From positions 1,178,001 to 1,242,000 of the forward strand of contig JAVHNS010000007.1 of NCBI GenBank assembly GCA_036872755.1: a stretch of 64,000 nt of DNA. The letters are read 5' to 3'. Of the stretch, positions 47,277-60,986 are shown piece after piece (positions within the stretch are counted from its first letter, which is position 1; each line of letters begins with the position of its first letter). The notes beneath the pieces are model-generated. The model saw only the letters and a list, made by a program, of their open reading frames with translations, searched no databases and had not been told where the DNA came from. The stretch is from Orbilia blumenaviensis (Eukaryota > Ascomycota > Orbiliomycetes > Orbiliales > Orbiliaceae). Made by a program: the position numbers and the translations under genes.

Positions 47277-49051
47277 GTGTCAACTCGGGGATCCAGCGCT
47301 AACATCTGTGAAATGCACATAGCTTGGAGCGATTTGTACGGAAATCAGCCGAACGCAGTCTATTTGCCAATTACCATAATTCTTTCCTCAGTTCAAAGCC
47401 TCGAAAGGCATTTCGGGTGATGGGGCATGCCACTTCTACAGCTGCGACCACTGGCTACTGGCCACTAATACCAGCTAGCTACTTATATTTCCTTTTTGTG
47501 TAATTAAATTTTGCAGATTCCATAGTACTAGTCAATTGACGTCAAACGAGCTTTCCAAAAAGCAAACCTAACACATGTGCAGTTCTGCCGGTGCACGAAA
47601 TTTCGAAATTCCGGGAAGGAAGGCCTATACGTGTGTGCATAAACATAGAGAGCCGATTTTCGGCTTGAAAACAAATTTAGTGGGTAACTCAGAGCCTTTT
47701 GACTTGACAATCCTGATATTACATACAATATCATCGCCGTACTTGATTAGTTTCTGAATGATTGGTCGTTCCAACGCAATTAATTGTGCCTGTAATAGTG
47801 GGGCGATGCAGACACATATGTACATAGCGAGATGCATGCCTCGCTATCCGCTGACGGACAATGGCGGGGTCTGCATTGGTACTTCAATATATTCCACCTA
47901 ATCATAACTAGGAGCGGCTTTAAATTTTCCCTTTTGGGTATTCGTATAAGCAATGACAAGGACACCCACATATGGGCCTTGGCCTCACACTGCGATCCGG
48001 GTGTTTTCTGAAAGGAAAGTCGTCCGATATCGTCCGTAGCACACAAGTGGCCTGTTATAACGTTAGGGCTGTGGGGGGCGGACGTCATATCATGTCTCAA
48101 TGGTTTATTGCTACATTGTTATGACATTTACCTTATGGCCAGGCCTGCAGTGCCCTCGACCGTTTCTTAGGGTATTTACGTGCCCGTGTCGTACAAAGTC
48201 AAGGATCCTAGGATTGTATCATTTCTGTCGTTGAATAATCCAACACATATGTATGTTCAGGTGTGTAGATATACAGTGGTGCATCGACGATGATGTATTA
48301 ATATATTAGCATTATGATAATCAATTGGGCTATATTGTGCAGTTGTACGTTACAAGCTACACGAGTGAATCTTGTCTGCATCTTTCATAGTTTTATATTT
48401 GATATACGTATCCCGATTGGCCAAGACCTGCAATATAACGTAGTCACTTGGATAAGTGGAATACGAGATAAATCTGTATGCTGCCTGAAAACTATATCAT
48501 GCAAAGTGCCATCCTGAAGTAGATAGCGTAGAGGCTCCCAAGATTCCAGATGGTTCCTCAACACCAATGACATTTATCTATGTATCTGTTCAAAAGCACT
48601 AGTAGTAATTCCGAGTGTATGAGCCTCCGATAGAAGAAGAGCTACTCCTCTAAATGTGTTTGTGGTGATAACATACACCTGCCTGTATAGCATGAATGGT
48701 ACCATGGTCAATTGATTTCGTCATGATTATTATCGTGCTTGATCGATGGTATCGGGTTTCAGGCGGACCTACATGCAGCACGAATCCGAACCTATGGTTC
48801 TTTACACGGGAACACGCCCAGGAAGCTCCGATAGTATATTCCACGAGGGTTGGGAACGAGGTATAAGTAGGCGTCATGTGCCCATCCATATTTAAAAATA
48901 TTCTATAACCATGGCCGTTAACGTTGGCGCAGCAATCTTTTAAGTAGGCTTAGACATTACGATATAAATCTTACCATCAACTGTATCTTTTGTCTACTTT
49001 CAAAGCCACAGCTGCACAGCGCAAAACAAAACTTGCGAAAGGCACTTTAAA
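47277..49051. other. Intergenic after the CBM1 gene
   Basis: 1.8 kb with no gene seen on either strand. Confidence 0.55.
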
Positions 49052-49459
49052 ATGACAGGCACCTCTGGATTGGTTGACCAAACACTACACACTCGCTATA
49101 TCCCAAGTAAAAAATGGCTTGAGGATCAACTGGAGGCTATATTCAAATCAAAAAACTTTGAAGTTCTTGTAAGTCAGGATATCCAGACCCGAATAGCCAA
49201 TACGCCTTGATGAGATTGATCTCTGGGAAATGCGCGCATGTATAGAATTCATGTACATGTGCCTGGAGATCCGATGTGTTGCCTCGAACGAGGGCCCTGC
49301 TAACCCTAATTCGTCGCCTATTAGGAGTTTGAGGACAGATGGGTGTTGCAAATTCCCTGGTCCTTGGGAGAAGTATGTTATAAATTTCGTTTCCCCTGTC
49401 TCCCCTTTTTTGAGCTTCTCCTTCGTGGTTTTCGGGATCGAACCAAATAGATATGTTGA
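49052..49459 (+). CDS. Possible small protein of unknown function
   Basis: Three exons, 49052-49168, 49325-49372 and 49451-49459, would encode 57 aa: a short N-terminus, then RYIPSKKWLEDQLEAIF and LEFEDRWVLQIPWSL. The first intron has a GTAAGT donor, a GCTAACC branch site and a TTAG acceptor, and the join keeps the frame. Without the second splice the frame would run about 26 codons further. The alternation of an amphipathic helix and two short strands looks protein-like, but I know no family with certainty. This could also be a chance alignment of signals. Confidence 0.4.
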
Positions 49460-50677
49460 TATCTTTCTGTCTCTGGATGATTGATACTGGTATTTAAGAG
49501 TCTATGGTTCATGCACTCATCGTGTTTATACATAATCTTCATCCCTCGTCTAATATACAAGGCCAAGAAGGCAAGCGGGCCAAATAGAGAGCTAACCGAA
49601 TAAACCCCAACCTGCAATCATTCTCCAGACCCAGATCCTTGACCTCCAGAGGAGAGCACACAAAGCGAGGGCTCTCTAGATTTCTGAGCCCCAGAGTGTG
49701 TAAGGCACACTTGGAAACTTCAATTCATGCTTTGTCTTGACTGTATTTTCATGAACGATATTGTTGTTTTCGGGCATTGAAAGCCTTGAGGAAGAAGGGG
49801 GACTCCACGGCTATGCTGTGCACATGCGCTACCGCATGCATGATGAAGTGGCGCGGATGTTGGCAAGACGTTATTGGAGATTGGGGTATGACGAACAAGA
49901 AAAATATGTTTTACTGCTAGTGTACATCGCATATGGCAATGAAAAATTTTGGAGATTTCGAACTTTAGAAAGGAGAGAACATTTGATAAATTCCGTTGCA
50001 AATATATATTCAACCTCGTATAGATTCGAATATATTCTTCCAGAACAACATGAAACTTCAGCGTTCGGGCGGATGCGCAACTGCACATGGTAACTTCGCC
50101 CCCAGTGATATCGATAGTACTATAGTACTTCCTGGCTATGGATTGGACAAAGCCGTGAATTTAGACTCCTGTCCTAGAATTATCCCCCCCTCCCCAGTAA
50201 TGCAGAAATTTTAATAATTGAGTGGCATGGTGATGACATGTACATGTACGTTGCATACGATGTATCGCATCAAATGCGAAGATTACCACTCTGAGGCCGA
50301 CCAGCCTTTCAATCGAGCTCTTCGAGTTGTGGACACATGTGACTGGCCTGGGCCACAGTGCTCCAAATTTGAACAAGAGAACCTCCCCACATATATGCAT
50401 ACATGAGCATCTATATATATATGTACCTACAACTCTGTGAGCTATGTATTTAAACCAGCGCTTGGGATGATATGTTTTCCTTTCGCTGTTTAATATCTTG
50501 CACAAAACAGAGTCTCTCGAACTAGAACCCACTACTAAGAGATTATTTACCTCTTCACTTCCTAAGATCGATTTACGTACCTCGTTCAGTTTCATTGCGC
50601 TTTAGAAATACTCTAATTATCGAACCAAAACCTTACTATATACATATCAGTTATCGCGGTAGCTGGATTGTCTGTAG
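49460..50677. other. Intergenic, with one unconvincing open frame
   Basis: An ATG-started frame of 89 codons at 49824-50093 (+) has a charged, aromatic-rich composition (YWRLGYDEQEKYVLLL) but no domain, intron or neighbour support. Otherwise nothing was seen. Confidence 0.45.
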
Positions 50678-52865
50678 ATGAGTGAGGATTTGAATGAAGG
50701 GACGAATGAGGCTGGTGGCGAAAGAGTTTGGCATATATGGCCGAGAGACTGTACTCGAGAGGACCGACTTTATACCGCAGTCGATGGAAAACAGGACTCG
50801 AATTTCCTTTCGGACATATCCCGTGATCGACTATTCTCCGACACAGCGGAAAACCGAGTGACGGCGAATGTATATACTTCGGCTGGTTGGGGTCGAATGT
50901 CTGCATCTGGGGAGGAATTTGAGAATTTGCAAGGGAAGGAATCTTTAACGATACAGTCGCTGGAGGAGTTGGAAAGCCATCTTGATAAGCTACAACTTGA
51001 CACCCCTGCCCAGACAGTATCTTAGTAAGAAACAATTCCATTCAGCTTCTTACATTCCCCGCTTTCCTAGTGAGAATCTCCCACACCTATGTATGAGTGG
51101 CCGAAAACCATTTATTTGGCGTAATAGAACCTCAGATTATCTCTAATTTTCTCTATCTCGCCACTTTAAGTTAAATATTTACTAACATGACAACAATATA
51201 GTTTTATTGACCCAGAATATTCATGGGGGAGATTGCAGATAACAGAGGAAGTGGCTAGAAGACTGTTTTCTTCTCTGCCGGTTCATCAGCAATTTATCTC
51301 GGTAATTTCTACTTTCGGGGAGAATATTAGCCCTGTGGAGCAGAGTTATTTGACGTACTTCGATCGAATCCAAATTCTGAACCCATTTAGAACCTTTCGT
51401 AATGGGGATTCTGCAATATTCACGCAGACTTGCGGATATGGTACCTATGAAAATCGCATCAAAATATAAAAGTTTAACAATTAGAGTATTCTAGTTAACA
51501 AAGTACATCCGTTTAGACCTGGGATATCTATTCAAATATGTCGACCTCCATGGGAGGGAGAGGCCGAAAGATCCATTCGCTATCCGGCAGACTGGCGTCT
51601 ATCATAAATACGACCCTCAAGCCAAAAGATCAGTTTGGATATTTGTTCAGCCTTCAGAAAGTTTGAAGGAGCGGCTCGACGCTCTATTTTCGCGCTATAA
51701 GGATAACCCCATCGATCTTGCGCTCCAAATTGAGATCCACTTTCTTATTCTCACACACGCTGCTAAAAACTGGCGGCCATACATCAAATATTTGGAGGAT
51801 ACATTCAGCAAACTGGTACGTAATTCAGAATCCAATTCATTTGTTACTATTTAGAGGTGCAAACATGTATCTTGTTGGAAATCTAACAACCCGACTAGAC
51901 CGAGAAAGGATTTTATTCAAACATAGATCTTGAGGCCACTTCTTCAAAATCCAAGGTCAACTTCAATGATGTTCGAGAGATACACTTTTTCATGGACAAA
52001 CTTCGAATGATATTACAACTCATCCAGATGAACTCACAGATTGCGAAGAAAGTTCAACAGCTTCTAAGGCGCCTTCGGAACCGGTGGATACAGGAAACGG
52101 CTTTAAATATTCTGACACCAAGGCTGGAGGATGTTTGCGATCGATTCGAACAACATCTATATGATCTTTCAGGTCATGAATCCAGAATTAGTATGCTATT
52201 AATGCGGGCAAATGATATATCAAGGCTGGTATGTTTTACCTTTGTTAGAAATCAAGTCAAAAATATTGAGTTCTCCCGAACTTAAGGCGATATTTTCAGA
52301 TGAAATCCTGTCCGACCCCATCCTAATACCGACATTATACATATACCTAACGTTTGGAATTTTCAACTTTAGATACAGCAAATTATCGATTATCGAGCCG
52401 GGCAATTTACCCAAGCCACAAATGATAATCTGAATAACCTAGTTGCAACTGCAGTTGATCAAGGGAAATCAATTCACCTCTTGGGGGAGAAAGCTGCAAA
52501 AGACACAAAGATGATGAAACTCTTCAGCATATTCACGGTGATATTTTTGCCAGGAACGTTCATCGCAGTATGTTATTGAACTCCAACATCATCAACACAC
52601 TTTTGGTTGTTTCGTCCACACTAATGTTGAATTTGGTGAATTGAAGTCCATTTTTGGTACAAACTTCTTCGCCTTTGACCCTGAATCTAAGCATCTTATC
52701 GTAGCGCCAAATCTATGGATTTATTTCTTGATTTCCTTTACAATTACTTGCAGCTTGATAGTCGGATGGGTTGTCTATAAGCGCATACAACGAAGGTCAC
52801 ACCGGCTGGCGAGGGACGGTGAAGATAAATCCGCTGGTGGGGATACCGCCACGGAAAAGGTTTAA
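50678..52865 (+). CDS. CorA-like Mg2+ transporter family membrane protein
   Basis: Six exons, 50678-51024, 51202-51440, 51517-51815, 51899-52228, 52373-52567 and 52647-52865, join in phase into 542 aa. The central domain carries the pattern of fungal CorA-like proteins: DLGYLFKYVDLHGR, AIRQTGVYHKYD and KNWRPYIKYLEDTF, followed by a long helical region. Two membrane helices end the protein (about 454-472 and 493-514). Between them, where CorA channels have GMN, the sequence reads FGTNFF, a GTN variant split from the preceding helix by the last intron. CorA proteins move Mg2+ or other divalent cations as pentamers; many fungal members of this divergent group have no assigned function. The first 115 residues are polar and specific to this protein. 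Whether GTN still selects Mg2+ cannot be told. Confidence 0.8.
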
Positions 52866-54370
52866 AAACATTACGGCGTAAGTTTATAGGCGGGACTTTA
52901 TCAGTAATAACTACAATGCATTACACCGCAGAGATCCTACCTTTACTGCCTAGGCGCCATAATGTCGACCGCATGATGCATAGAGGTTAGCTAGCCATCA
53001 AGATATATTCATGCATTTCGATAGTGCAAAATTGACTTAATTTGCTTATCTAAGGGCCGTTAAAAGCTTTAATGTATGAGTTTAGTTTATGTATAAAAAA
53101 TCAGAATGTGTTTCTCGAAAATAGACCTCTAATACATATCGACTTTACGCAATTTAGCACATCATGTAGATTAAGAAGGACGCATGGCTGAAGCAAAAGG
53201 TAGATGTAGGAGAACGTTCTAACTCAAATATATACAACGAAAAAGAGAAAAAAAACGACCTATCAAGAGGCAGCACAAATGAGAAGGCAAGGCTAAACGA
53301 GGACGGAAAGAAAATGCAAACATGAACATCAAAAACAATTTAAACTCGGCTGACAGACGCAATTCGGATGGACGGGCATAGAAGCAAAGAGAGAGAGATG
53401 CCAAAGGGAAGAATACCAAAGAGAAAGAAAGGAAGTGAAAAATGAAAGGAAAAGAAAACAGCGCAAGGGAAGAATATTGCTATACAGGAAAATAGAAATC
53501 TTTTAAACTCGATACCCAGCTAGCTGTACTCAACCGGGCATTCACAGGAGAGTATTATAGGAGATAAAGTTAAAAATCTGCAAACAACTTGAATCAACCA
53601 AACAAAGCAAAAAATTTCCCGGCAAGAACCTGGCAGATAAGTGGGGAGCGGGAGCGGGAGCGGGAGCGACATGTAGGTAAAGCATCTATTAACAAATGGA
53701 AAAGGGCCGATTGGCTGGTGTTTATGCATAGCCAAGATGCACGTGCAAACTAGGCGAGGCAGCTTCCATGGAGCCAATTTTAGCAGCTCAGTTGATCACA
53801 AATGAAATAATTTTGGAAGACCCTGGATATATATAACAAAGGAAAAGAAAGCCGAGATCAAAAGATTGTGTCCAAGCGTGATGGCCGGTTTCGCTTCTGA
53901 TAAGTTGATGAAACTTTTGCCGGGTAGGTGTGAAGGATCTAATTATCCATCCTTTGTTTGTATATACACACAGAGCGATTAGGAGCCGACTCGATGATTG
54001 TAGGGTTGAACCGCAAGTTCTGTCGTTGCAAATGGTTAATGTCTGTATGGGAAAATATGTTGGAAGGCCAGTTATATGAATGAAGCGACCCGCGCTTCCT
54101 CCTTGTAAATTAATTTGGGTGCGAAATTTGGGTGCGATCAGTTGGCGTTGGGGAACCCAAGCCGGTTAAGGCGTGTGTGTGTGAGAGGCGACTCAATGCA
54201 TTTCTAAAAATTTGATTTACACCTCTCTAGCATAGGAGATAATCTCTGTAGCTGTTGTAGTCCTATTCGTTTTAAGAAATCAGTGATGTTACCAAAAGTA
54301 TGCAGATACATAAGACCAGCGTTAGGTAGAACGACATGCAGCGCAGGTACGGTAGGCAGTTAGATAATAC
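52866..54370. other. Intergenic between the CorA-like and kinase-like genes
   Basis: The two flanking genes are convergent. A/G-rich DNA fills 53190-53480, and a four-unit GGGAGC repeat lies at 53644-53667. No gene was seen. Confidence 0.55.
53644..53667. repeat. Hexanucleotide repeat (GGGAGC)4
   Basis: Four perfect tandem units in intergenic DNA. Confidence 0.85.
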
Positions 54371-56836
54371 TCACATTTTTCGGAAGCTGCGTTTTTTGAC
54401 TCTCGTTTGCGAGGGTAGTGTATCACCTTAAAATTATTATTACAGGTTAGATATGCCTTTGGAGCCAGTATCAATTAAGTCTGATAGGTTATTGAAAAGC
54501 TTACTTGGCCTAAAAAAATCGCACCGGACAATCCTGCCGTCTTGAAATTCCATTCTGTAGTCTCCTGTTGGATTTTGGATTTCCCCCTTGATAGGATTTA
54601 CAAAAAACGAGGGGTACGCTTACTATAGTCAGTATATATATTGAAGCTAGGAAATTGGACACGGTACGAGAAGAGGAGGCTTACATCTTTGGTTCGATTC
54701 TCCATCCGTGAGAGAGGAAAATACTTCTACTGGGCGCAGTGATTTGGATAATCGACGGTATAAAAACGGCATCCAGCTTGGTACACTTGGGTAATCGTAA
54801 ATGATAGTGTCCGTCTCGACACTAGTCCAAAATACATATAAAGTTAGTTGCACAGAACTACAGAATAATGGCCGTGACAAATATGTGTATACGGTCATAA
54901 GATAGGTGCGAATGTGTTCATCTTACATTATACTTTTTGATTCGGGACTTGACTCTGTGGGAACAACCGGATCCGGGCAAAGCTCTCTGGTGGGCACAAG
55001 TTTCGTTTGAATTTGCTTATAGCGCTTGAAGAGAACCAAGAAGCAGTTCTTGACTGTATTTGACGCCTTCTGTTTTGATTTTAGCACCATAGGCCCACCA
55101 ATAGGTTGACGTGACAAGCATTGTAGTAGCTGCTCTCCGAGTCCAGTGCCTTGGTTGACGCGGACATCTGAAGCGGGATTGAGGAGGTTTCTAATAATGC
55201 TAGCGATCTCGACATAGTCGATACTCTCTTCCCGGGTTTTGAATCCCCCCAAAGTTTTTAGATTTAGGAAGAACCGGGAGCTTACTGAGGCTAGTTTCTT
55301 GAGAACCCTACCAACAATTTTTTCGTTTTCCAAGGTTCTAGTATCCGACCATCGAAGCAGCGCGCCAATGCGGATTGAGGGATCCCTGTATCTCAATTTT
55401 GAACTCTGACAAATTTGGTCTATATCCAGCTTGGATTGATATTTCTCAAGATGGGGTATGGTGTACACGACTGTCTCAAAACAAATTGCACCAAATGAGT
55501 AAAGATCAAAAGACTTTTGAAAAAAGTCTTTAGTCTCATATTCGCGGCGCCCCCCCCGTTTCGATCTAGCCTCCCAGTCAGTATGGAGTGAGTTAGCCCG
55601 CGGATTTCCGAGCCTGCATTCAAAAAAATCATCTGGGGACCCAGGTTTCGTAAATGTTTTTAGCAGAGTATCATACGACGGCGACCTCGGGACACCCATT
55701 TCACCGAAATCGCTGATCACCAAGTCACCGTTATCCATAACCAATAGATTTTGCGATGTAAGATCCAAATGATAGTTCTTTTTGGCGTGGAGTTCTTCTA
55801 GTACGGCCGCAACTTTCGCTAGTTGCGGCCATATATCAACTTTCGGGATCGGAATATCCCCGGGCTGTGTAGGGCTGTAGGTTCCTTTGATGAAATCCCG
55901 GAAATTGCAAACTGCGCGAGGATAGATTATGCAAAATCTTTCACCGTAAAGAAAAGCGCAGATGGGGGCAAGAATGCTACGGCTCGAAAGTTGTTCACCT
56001 TGATTTCGGGTAATTTTCAGAGCTTCTGTAACTGCACACAATTCTCGCACCCCAAGGTTGCTATCATAGAACATCTTGAGAACAAATGGATATTTCTTGG
56101 CAGTGTCAAAATCCGGTCAGCCGGGGAACATCCCCAATTCTATCTACAGATAAACATATCAAACAAATAAAAGGAAATATAGTAAAAATAGACGAACCTT
56201 AAATGAAGAATTCTGCGGGGGAACAAGTGATGGGTATCTAGAGGAGTCGTTGGAGGTCGCTATCGTATTAATCAAAAATAACTCCGCCTCCCCACCCAGG
56301 TGGTCCTGGCCTGCACCACGATTAAGCTGTCGAGCATCCGCTAGGATTGGTAGGGAAGAGGAAACCCGGAATATCTGTGGCTCCAGATGGCCACACAAGA
56401 TACTATTCATGAAATAGTGTGGGTGTGAAGCTTTTAAACTGGCATATCTCCCAGCTCCTAATATTCCGGTCTTAGATGACTGCCAATCGCCCCCATTGAT
56501 GGTAAGTTTGCATTTCACCCCACCGATACACGACATAATCTCGAAAGGGCCATTTGCAGGCCTTGTTTGCAGACCTAGTGACTCAATTCTAAAACGTCCC
56601 AAAGAGTCTTCAGTTGAGGCATTGACAATATCCTTAGTTCCATTGTGTAATAGATACAAGATATACCAAGGAATTCGATTCGCTATGAGCCAGGCAAAAC
56701 TTAACAGGTAGGACTCCAGGATAAGGCTCTTGATAGACTCAAAGAAATGCTTGGATTCATTTGGGGCTTCTATGGTTGCGATGAATATCGTATTTGACTG
56801 TGCCTGCACACAGGCATTGCACTCGCAATGCGCCAT
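54371..56836 (-). CDS. Fungal protein-kinase-like protein
   Basis: Five exons, complement of 56836-56198, 56095-54927, 54857-54685, 54618-54505 and 54426-54371, join in phase into 716 aa. The kinase domain starts near residue 205 with the Lys-bearing strand KKYPFVLKMF (Lys220). Glu231 is in the C helix, HLDLTSQNLL at 322-331 is the catalytic loop, and ISDFGE at 341-346 the Mg site. HLD replaces the usual HRD, but the Asp, Asn and DFG needed for catalysis are kept, so activity is possible. The first 200 residues have no recognised domain but include a cysteine pair (CECNAC). The C-terminal part (FWTS, YDYPSVPSWMPFLYRRL, DYRMEFQDGRI) looks like a separate beta-rich region and ends in a basic tail, KKRSFRKM. 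The join between exons 1 and 2 uses a GTTCGT donor and a CCAAG acceptor and is the weakest. Confidence 0.72.
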
Positions 56837-59800
56837 GATCAATCTTGATAACAAACTAGCCGCAATCAGGAAATTGACAAGAGGAAATTTAGTTAGTCTA
56901 AAAGGAATGTCTTGTAAAATATATGAATGATAGGTTGCGCATTCGAATGATTCGCATTGATTGACTAAATGTAGACATTTGATGGGAGCTCTTTTTCTAA
57001 ATTCGCGATAATATATATATAGTCGTCAGTTGACCATACTCCCATAAGTGCTTTTTTTCCTCAAAGATACTACAGATATGGACCGGTGCGCTGTCCACAT
57101 ATCTCGGCATCCGTAGGGCTCAAGGCTATCTGAGGCTTGGATAAAGCGTGGTATAGAGCTACAGAGCTGTGCTACTCTTGAGGAAAAGCCTACGTAGCTA
57201 CGTGTTGATCAATCAATCGACAGAAGACTAGAAAATCGTATACCAAGGATCACTTTGAGGTGGGTCAGCAAGGCGAAGCAAGTCCATGCTCAATGACATT
57301 CTGTAAATGATACTCAGCTATTGTAAAAAAAAATCGCAAGTATCATATATTATTGACATGTTTCTGTACAGACGGGCCTGATGCTATGATAGGCCAAGCA
57401 CCATCGTGCAAGCCAGCTCAGGAATAAGAGCTATAGACATGTCAGTAGTCTTAATTTCTTTTTCTTTTTTCCCTTTTCATTCGTTTTCTTGTCGGCGAAA
57501 TATATTAATTAAATTTTTAAGGTACCCAAGTAGTTAGCGGGCCATAACGCGAGAATATAGGCACAGTAAACTTGGTATACAGTAACGACACCCACCTTAA
57601 GTATTTTACGCAATAATAATGGACCGGAAGTTCGCGGAACATGTGTAAGTTACCTATTTGGTTAGAATCAATTTCTTTTTTTTCTTTCTTTTCTTGCTCA
57701 GATGCCTCGAGTTAGAGCCTCAATGATATGAGATTGAAAGGTTTTTTATTGCGCCGTTGCCACGCCCAGGGCCTGCAAATCCGAGAAAAGCAATTCTTTA
57801 ACGTTCTTATTTTAGATCATCAGTTTTCACTTATGACAGTTCATTTAGCCGTGGAGCGTTGTCCTACGAGTCTCCATTTGATAATATTATAATGTTGTCA
57901 CTGCTCATACCATGATATAGGACAAGATCTCGTAGGGAGGCATCTTGACATGTCGACAAATACAACTTTATGAATATTTACACTGAGAAAGTCCCTGATT
58001 ACTCCCAAATTCTAAGCAAGAGCTACGAGACTGGTACTAATATTTACCCCTCGCCATTTTTCAAGGCAGATTCACTGCCCTCTGCCATGTCATCTTGCCA
58101 TTCAATTCTACGCATATCAAACGTCAACTACAGAATTAATACATTGACCAGTTGTCTAGCATCACGTCTACTGCCAACCAACTCCGTGCAAATACCTTAC
58201 CATTTGCTTCTACGTGGACCGCGGATTATTTGGAACTTCTGAAATCAAGAATCACAGATTATTTTATGCATGTATGATTTTTCCCCCTTATTATACAGTT
58301 TCAGATACAGCATTAGTGGCTGCGTAGCTCTGCATGTGCATAGACTTGGGGGGCATGATATTGCAAGCAACCAATCACTAGAAAAATGATCTTGGCGCCA
58401 TAAATTCGGGGATGTACAAAATGCGAAAACGATGACTTCGAACCACTTTAGAAGTACAACTTTGAAAATTTTTCCGAGAGAAAGCTGGTTTCACCACGTA
58501 TGGAAAGCCAGCTAATCTCAAGAAAGCTCAAAATCTTGAGAAATCTGTCTGGTATCTGCCGTAGGCTCCGCCTCGCCCAGGCGTCGGTAGTCCCAGAAGT
58601 TTATGGACGCAGATCGATATCCCCGTGGCCCTTCAGAGGCTATTTTCGGGAAATCTCCGCGAAGTTGAACACAGACAGCACATAATAAAAGTAAGGGGGT
58701 AGCAGAAGAAAATTTGGATGCGCTGAATACGTGCTGGGTGTACAACTAACGCAAGTCGCACTGCAGGTAGGCCGCCAGCGCCGCTGCAGCCGGAGAAGTG
58801 GGCGTTCAGCGCACGCTGATACCCTTAGGTTTGGATACAAGACTGGCCTGAGCAGGGGCTAAGACTACGATGGGAAGAAAAACGAGAATTGAAGTGGGCT
58901 CTAAAATTTTACATTATTCTAACACCTCGGGGCCACCTCGGTGTGGTGTGAAAACATTTTTTATTGAAGCGGGATTTGCAATCGCAGCGTGCTCCCTTGT
59001 TCTTCAAATTGTGTTGGTTGGTGTTGTATTCTTTCTGCGGAGCACGCTTGTGAGATCTAAAACCCAAAGCTAACTTGGTCGACCAGGAGGACGTCGTGGT
59101 ATTTAAAGATTTCAAGACATCCGGATACCACTCGATCAGCCTGATGCTTCATTTGCACTAATCCTAAATAGTGGGGTAAGGATTGCTTTCTATCTTACCC
59201 GCCCCAATAATTGGGCATCTGACCCGATTTTCTCCTTTTCCTTTCTAAAAAATGTGGTTCATGAATTCAGGCCTTGTGGGCAACCCGTCTGCCTCAGCTC
59301 GTTTGGATGGGTATTGCATATATGCATGTACACACATTGCATTGCATATTGCGACACGGTAGAGTTTGCAAAATCATTCCGTATTTCACCATTTTCGGTC
59401 AATTGCGTCTTTGTCGTCAGCTTGCACGGCTTGCAAAAAAAAAAAATTTGGTCCTCATTGCATCCACTTCTCTCATCGTCATCGTTAGCTGCATGAGATG
59501 GCGTCGACAAAGTTTTTTTTGTATATCCCGTCCATGAAAACCTACCAAAAACTCGCCGTCTTTCTGGGAAAGAATATGCAACAGTCTGGCCTTACGGGCA
59601 TTAGTCTCCTTGGATACACCTTGAGACAAGCCGTGTAGGATAAAAGGTTTGTGAGATCCTTCTCAAGTAAATCTCTTCGGGTGCCCAGGGCGGTTGAAAT
59701 ACCCTTTTCTTTCCGCCTTTAAAAGTGCCTATTGCTGAGTACCCGGAGAATGGCAAAACGCAGTTCAAAAATCCGCGGAGGCTAAGCGTGGGAACTAGAA

Positions 59801-60986
59801 AGGTTCCAAAGCTGCTAAGAGATCAAAAGAAAATCATTGGCTGGATGTTTATCGATACCTAGCCACTGGCTGGAGCCAAATTTCGAGAAATCAGCCTACA
59901 CTCTGGCTGTGTTCTGAAAGATACCTCTAGATTCTCGGGATACTTTTGTACATATGCATATGTACATACATGACGTCCGCAAAAATAGCAAACAAACGGG
60001 GACTCACCTGTGTATGCATACTGTGCATCCCATCCATTAGCTACACAGAGCCGCCGGATACTTGGAGACTAAAGGCTGGTAATTATAAGTTGTCGAACCA
60101 GGTTATATTTTGGTCCGGGAAGGTGCCCGATCCGCGTTCCACGGAAAAGCTTCCATCTCCGGGGCCTTTCAACGCAGCATAGCTAGGCATGTAGACGTCC
60201 CTGCCTTCAACTGATAGATGGACATCAGCGCCGACATAAAAGTGTGAACTGTCCTTGATGTGGACGATAATATTCCTGACAGCAGGCTGTGCAGTAGACT
60301 CCCTGGCATATCTTTGAGCTGTCCAGTCTGTTTCCGTTGTTTTCTTGGAAACATTTTGTCAGCTGGTCCGCCGTGTCGTTGGCCTAATGGCGATGATTTT
60401 CGAAATTTTCCTCCCTCTCCCTCTCGAAGTTTCTATTTCTTTCCTCCTCTCTTGCTCAGTGACTGGCCATGCATATTGCAGCTCTAGTCAACTGGTTGAA
60501 AGAAAAATTTTTCTTTGATTTGCTATGTTTTGTGAAGATATCCCGACCCTGACACTAGCCAGCGCCGTACATGTATCATAATATGCCTGCGCCCACGCCC
60601 CTACATTGCATTGAGGATCATGCACCCGCGCAGATGCTTTCAAAAACTGAGTATACATGTCCGATAAGGTAGCGCTCAAGTACCAGCTTGCCTTCGCTAT
60701 AAGACACACACTATTAAAGTGCTTTGTAAAGTGCGCGATCGATGTCGTACTTCACGCATGCAAGGTAAAGTTATTTTTAATTCTGGTACTACCGAAATAC
60801 AAGATATATACGGGACTTGTTTCAAAACTGCGGTTTGGGATATTCCCAACAAAACCCTTACACCCTGCTGACCTATACTAAGGAGCATCATACTCATATC
60901 TTTTCCTGTTTCTTTTTTTTTTTTTCTTATCCAACTGACACGATTCCACGAAGCCGAGTGCCAGCGCACTCCGCGAAGTTCAAAGT
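56837..60986. other. 4.1 kb spacer without a recognisable gene
   Basis: This stretch separates the kinase-like gene from the 3' end of SFM1. Only short frames are present, none with a domain or splice support. Confidence 0.55.

Noticed and set aside
49430..49450. Second B-box-like site on the minus strand (GGTTCGATCCC)
   Set aside because: The flanks give a weak T-stem, but there is no D arm, anticodon arm or acceptor stem; it also overlaps the candidate small gene.
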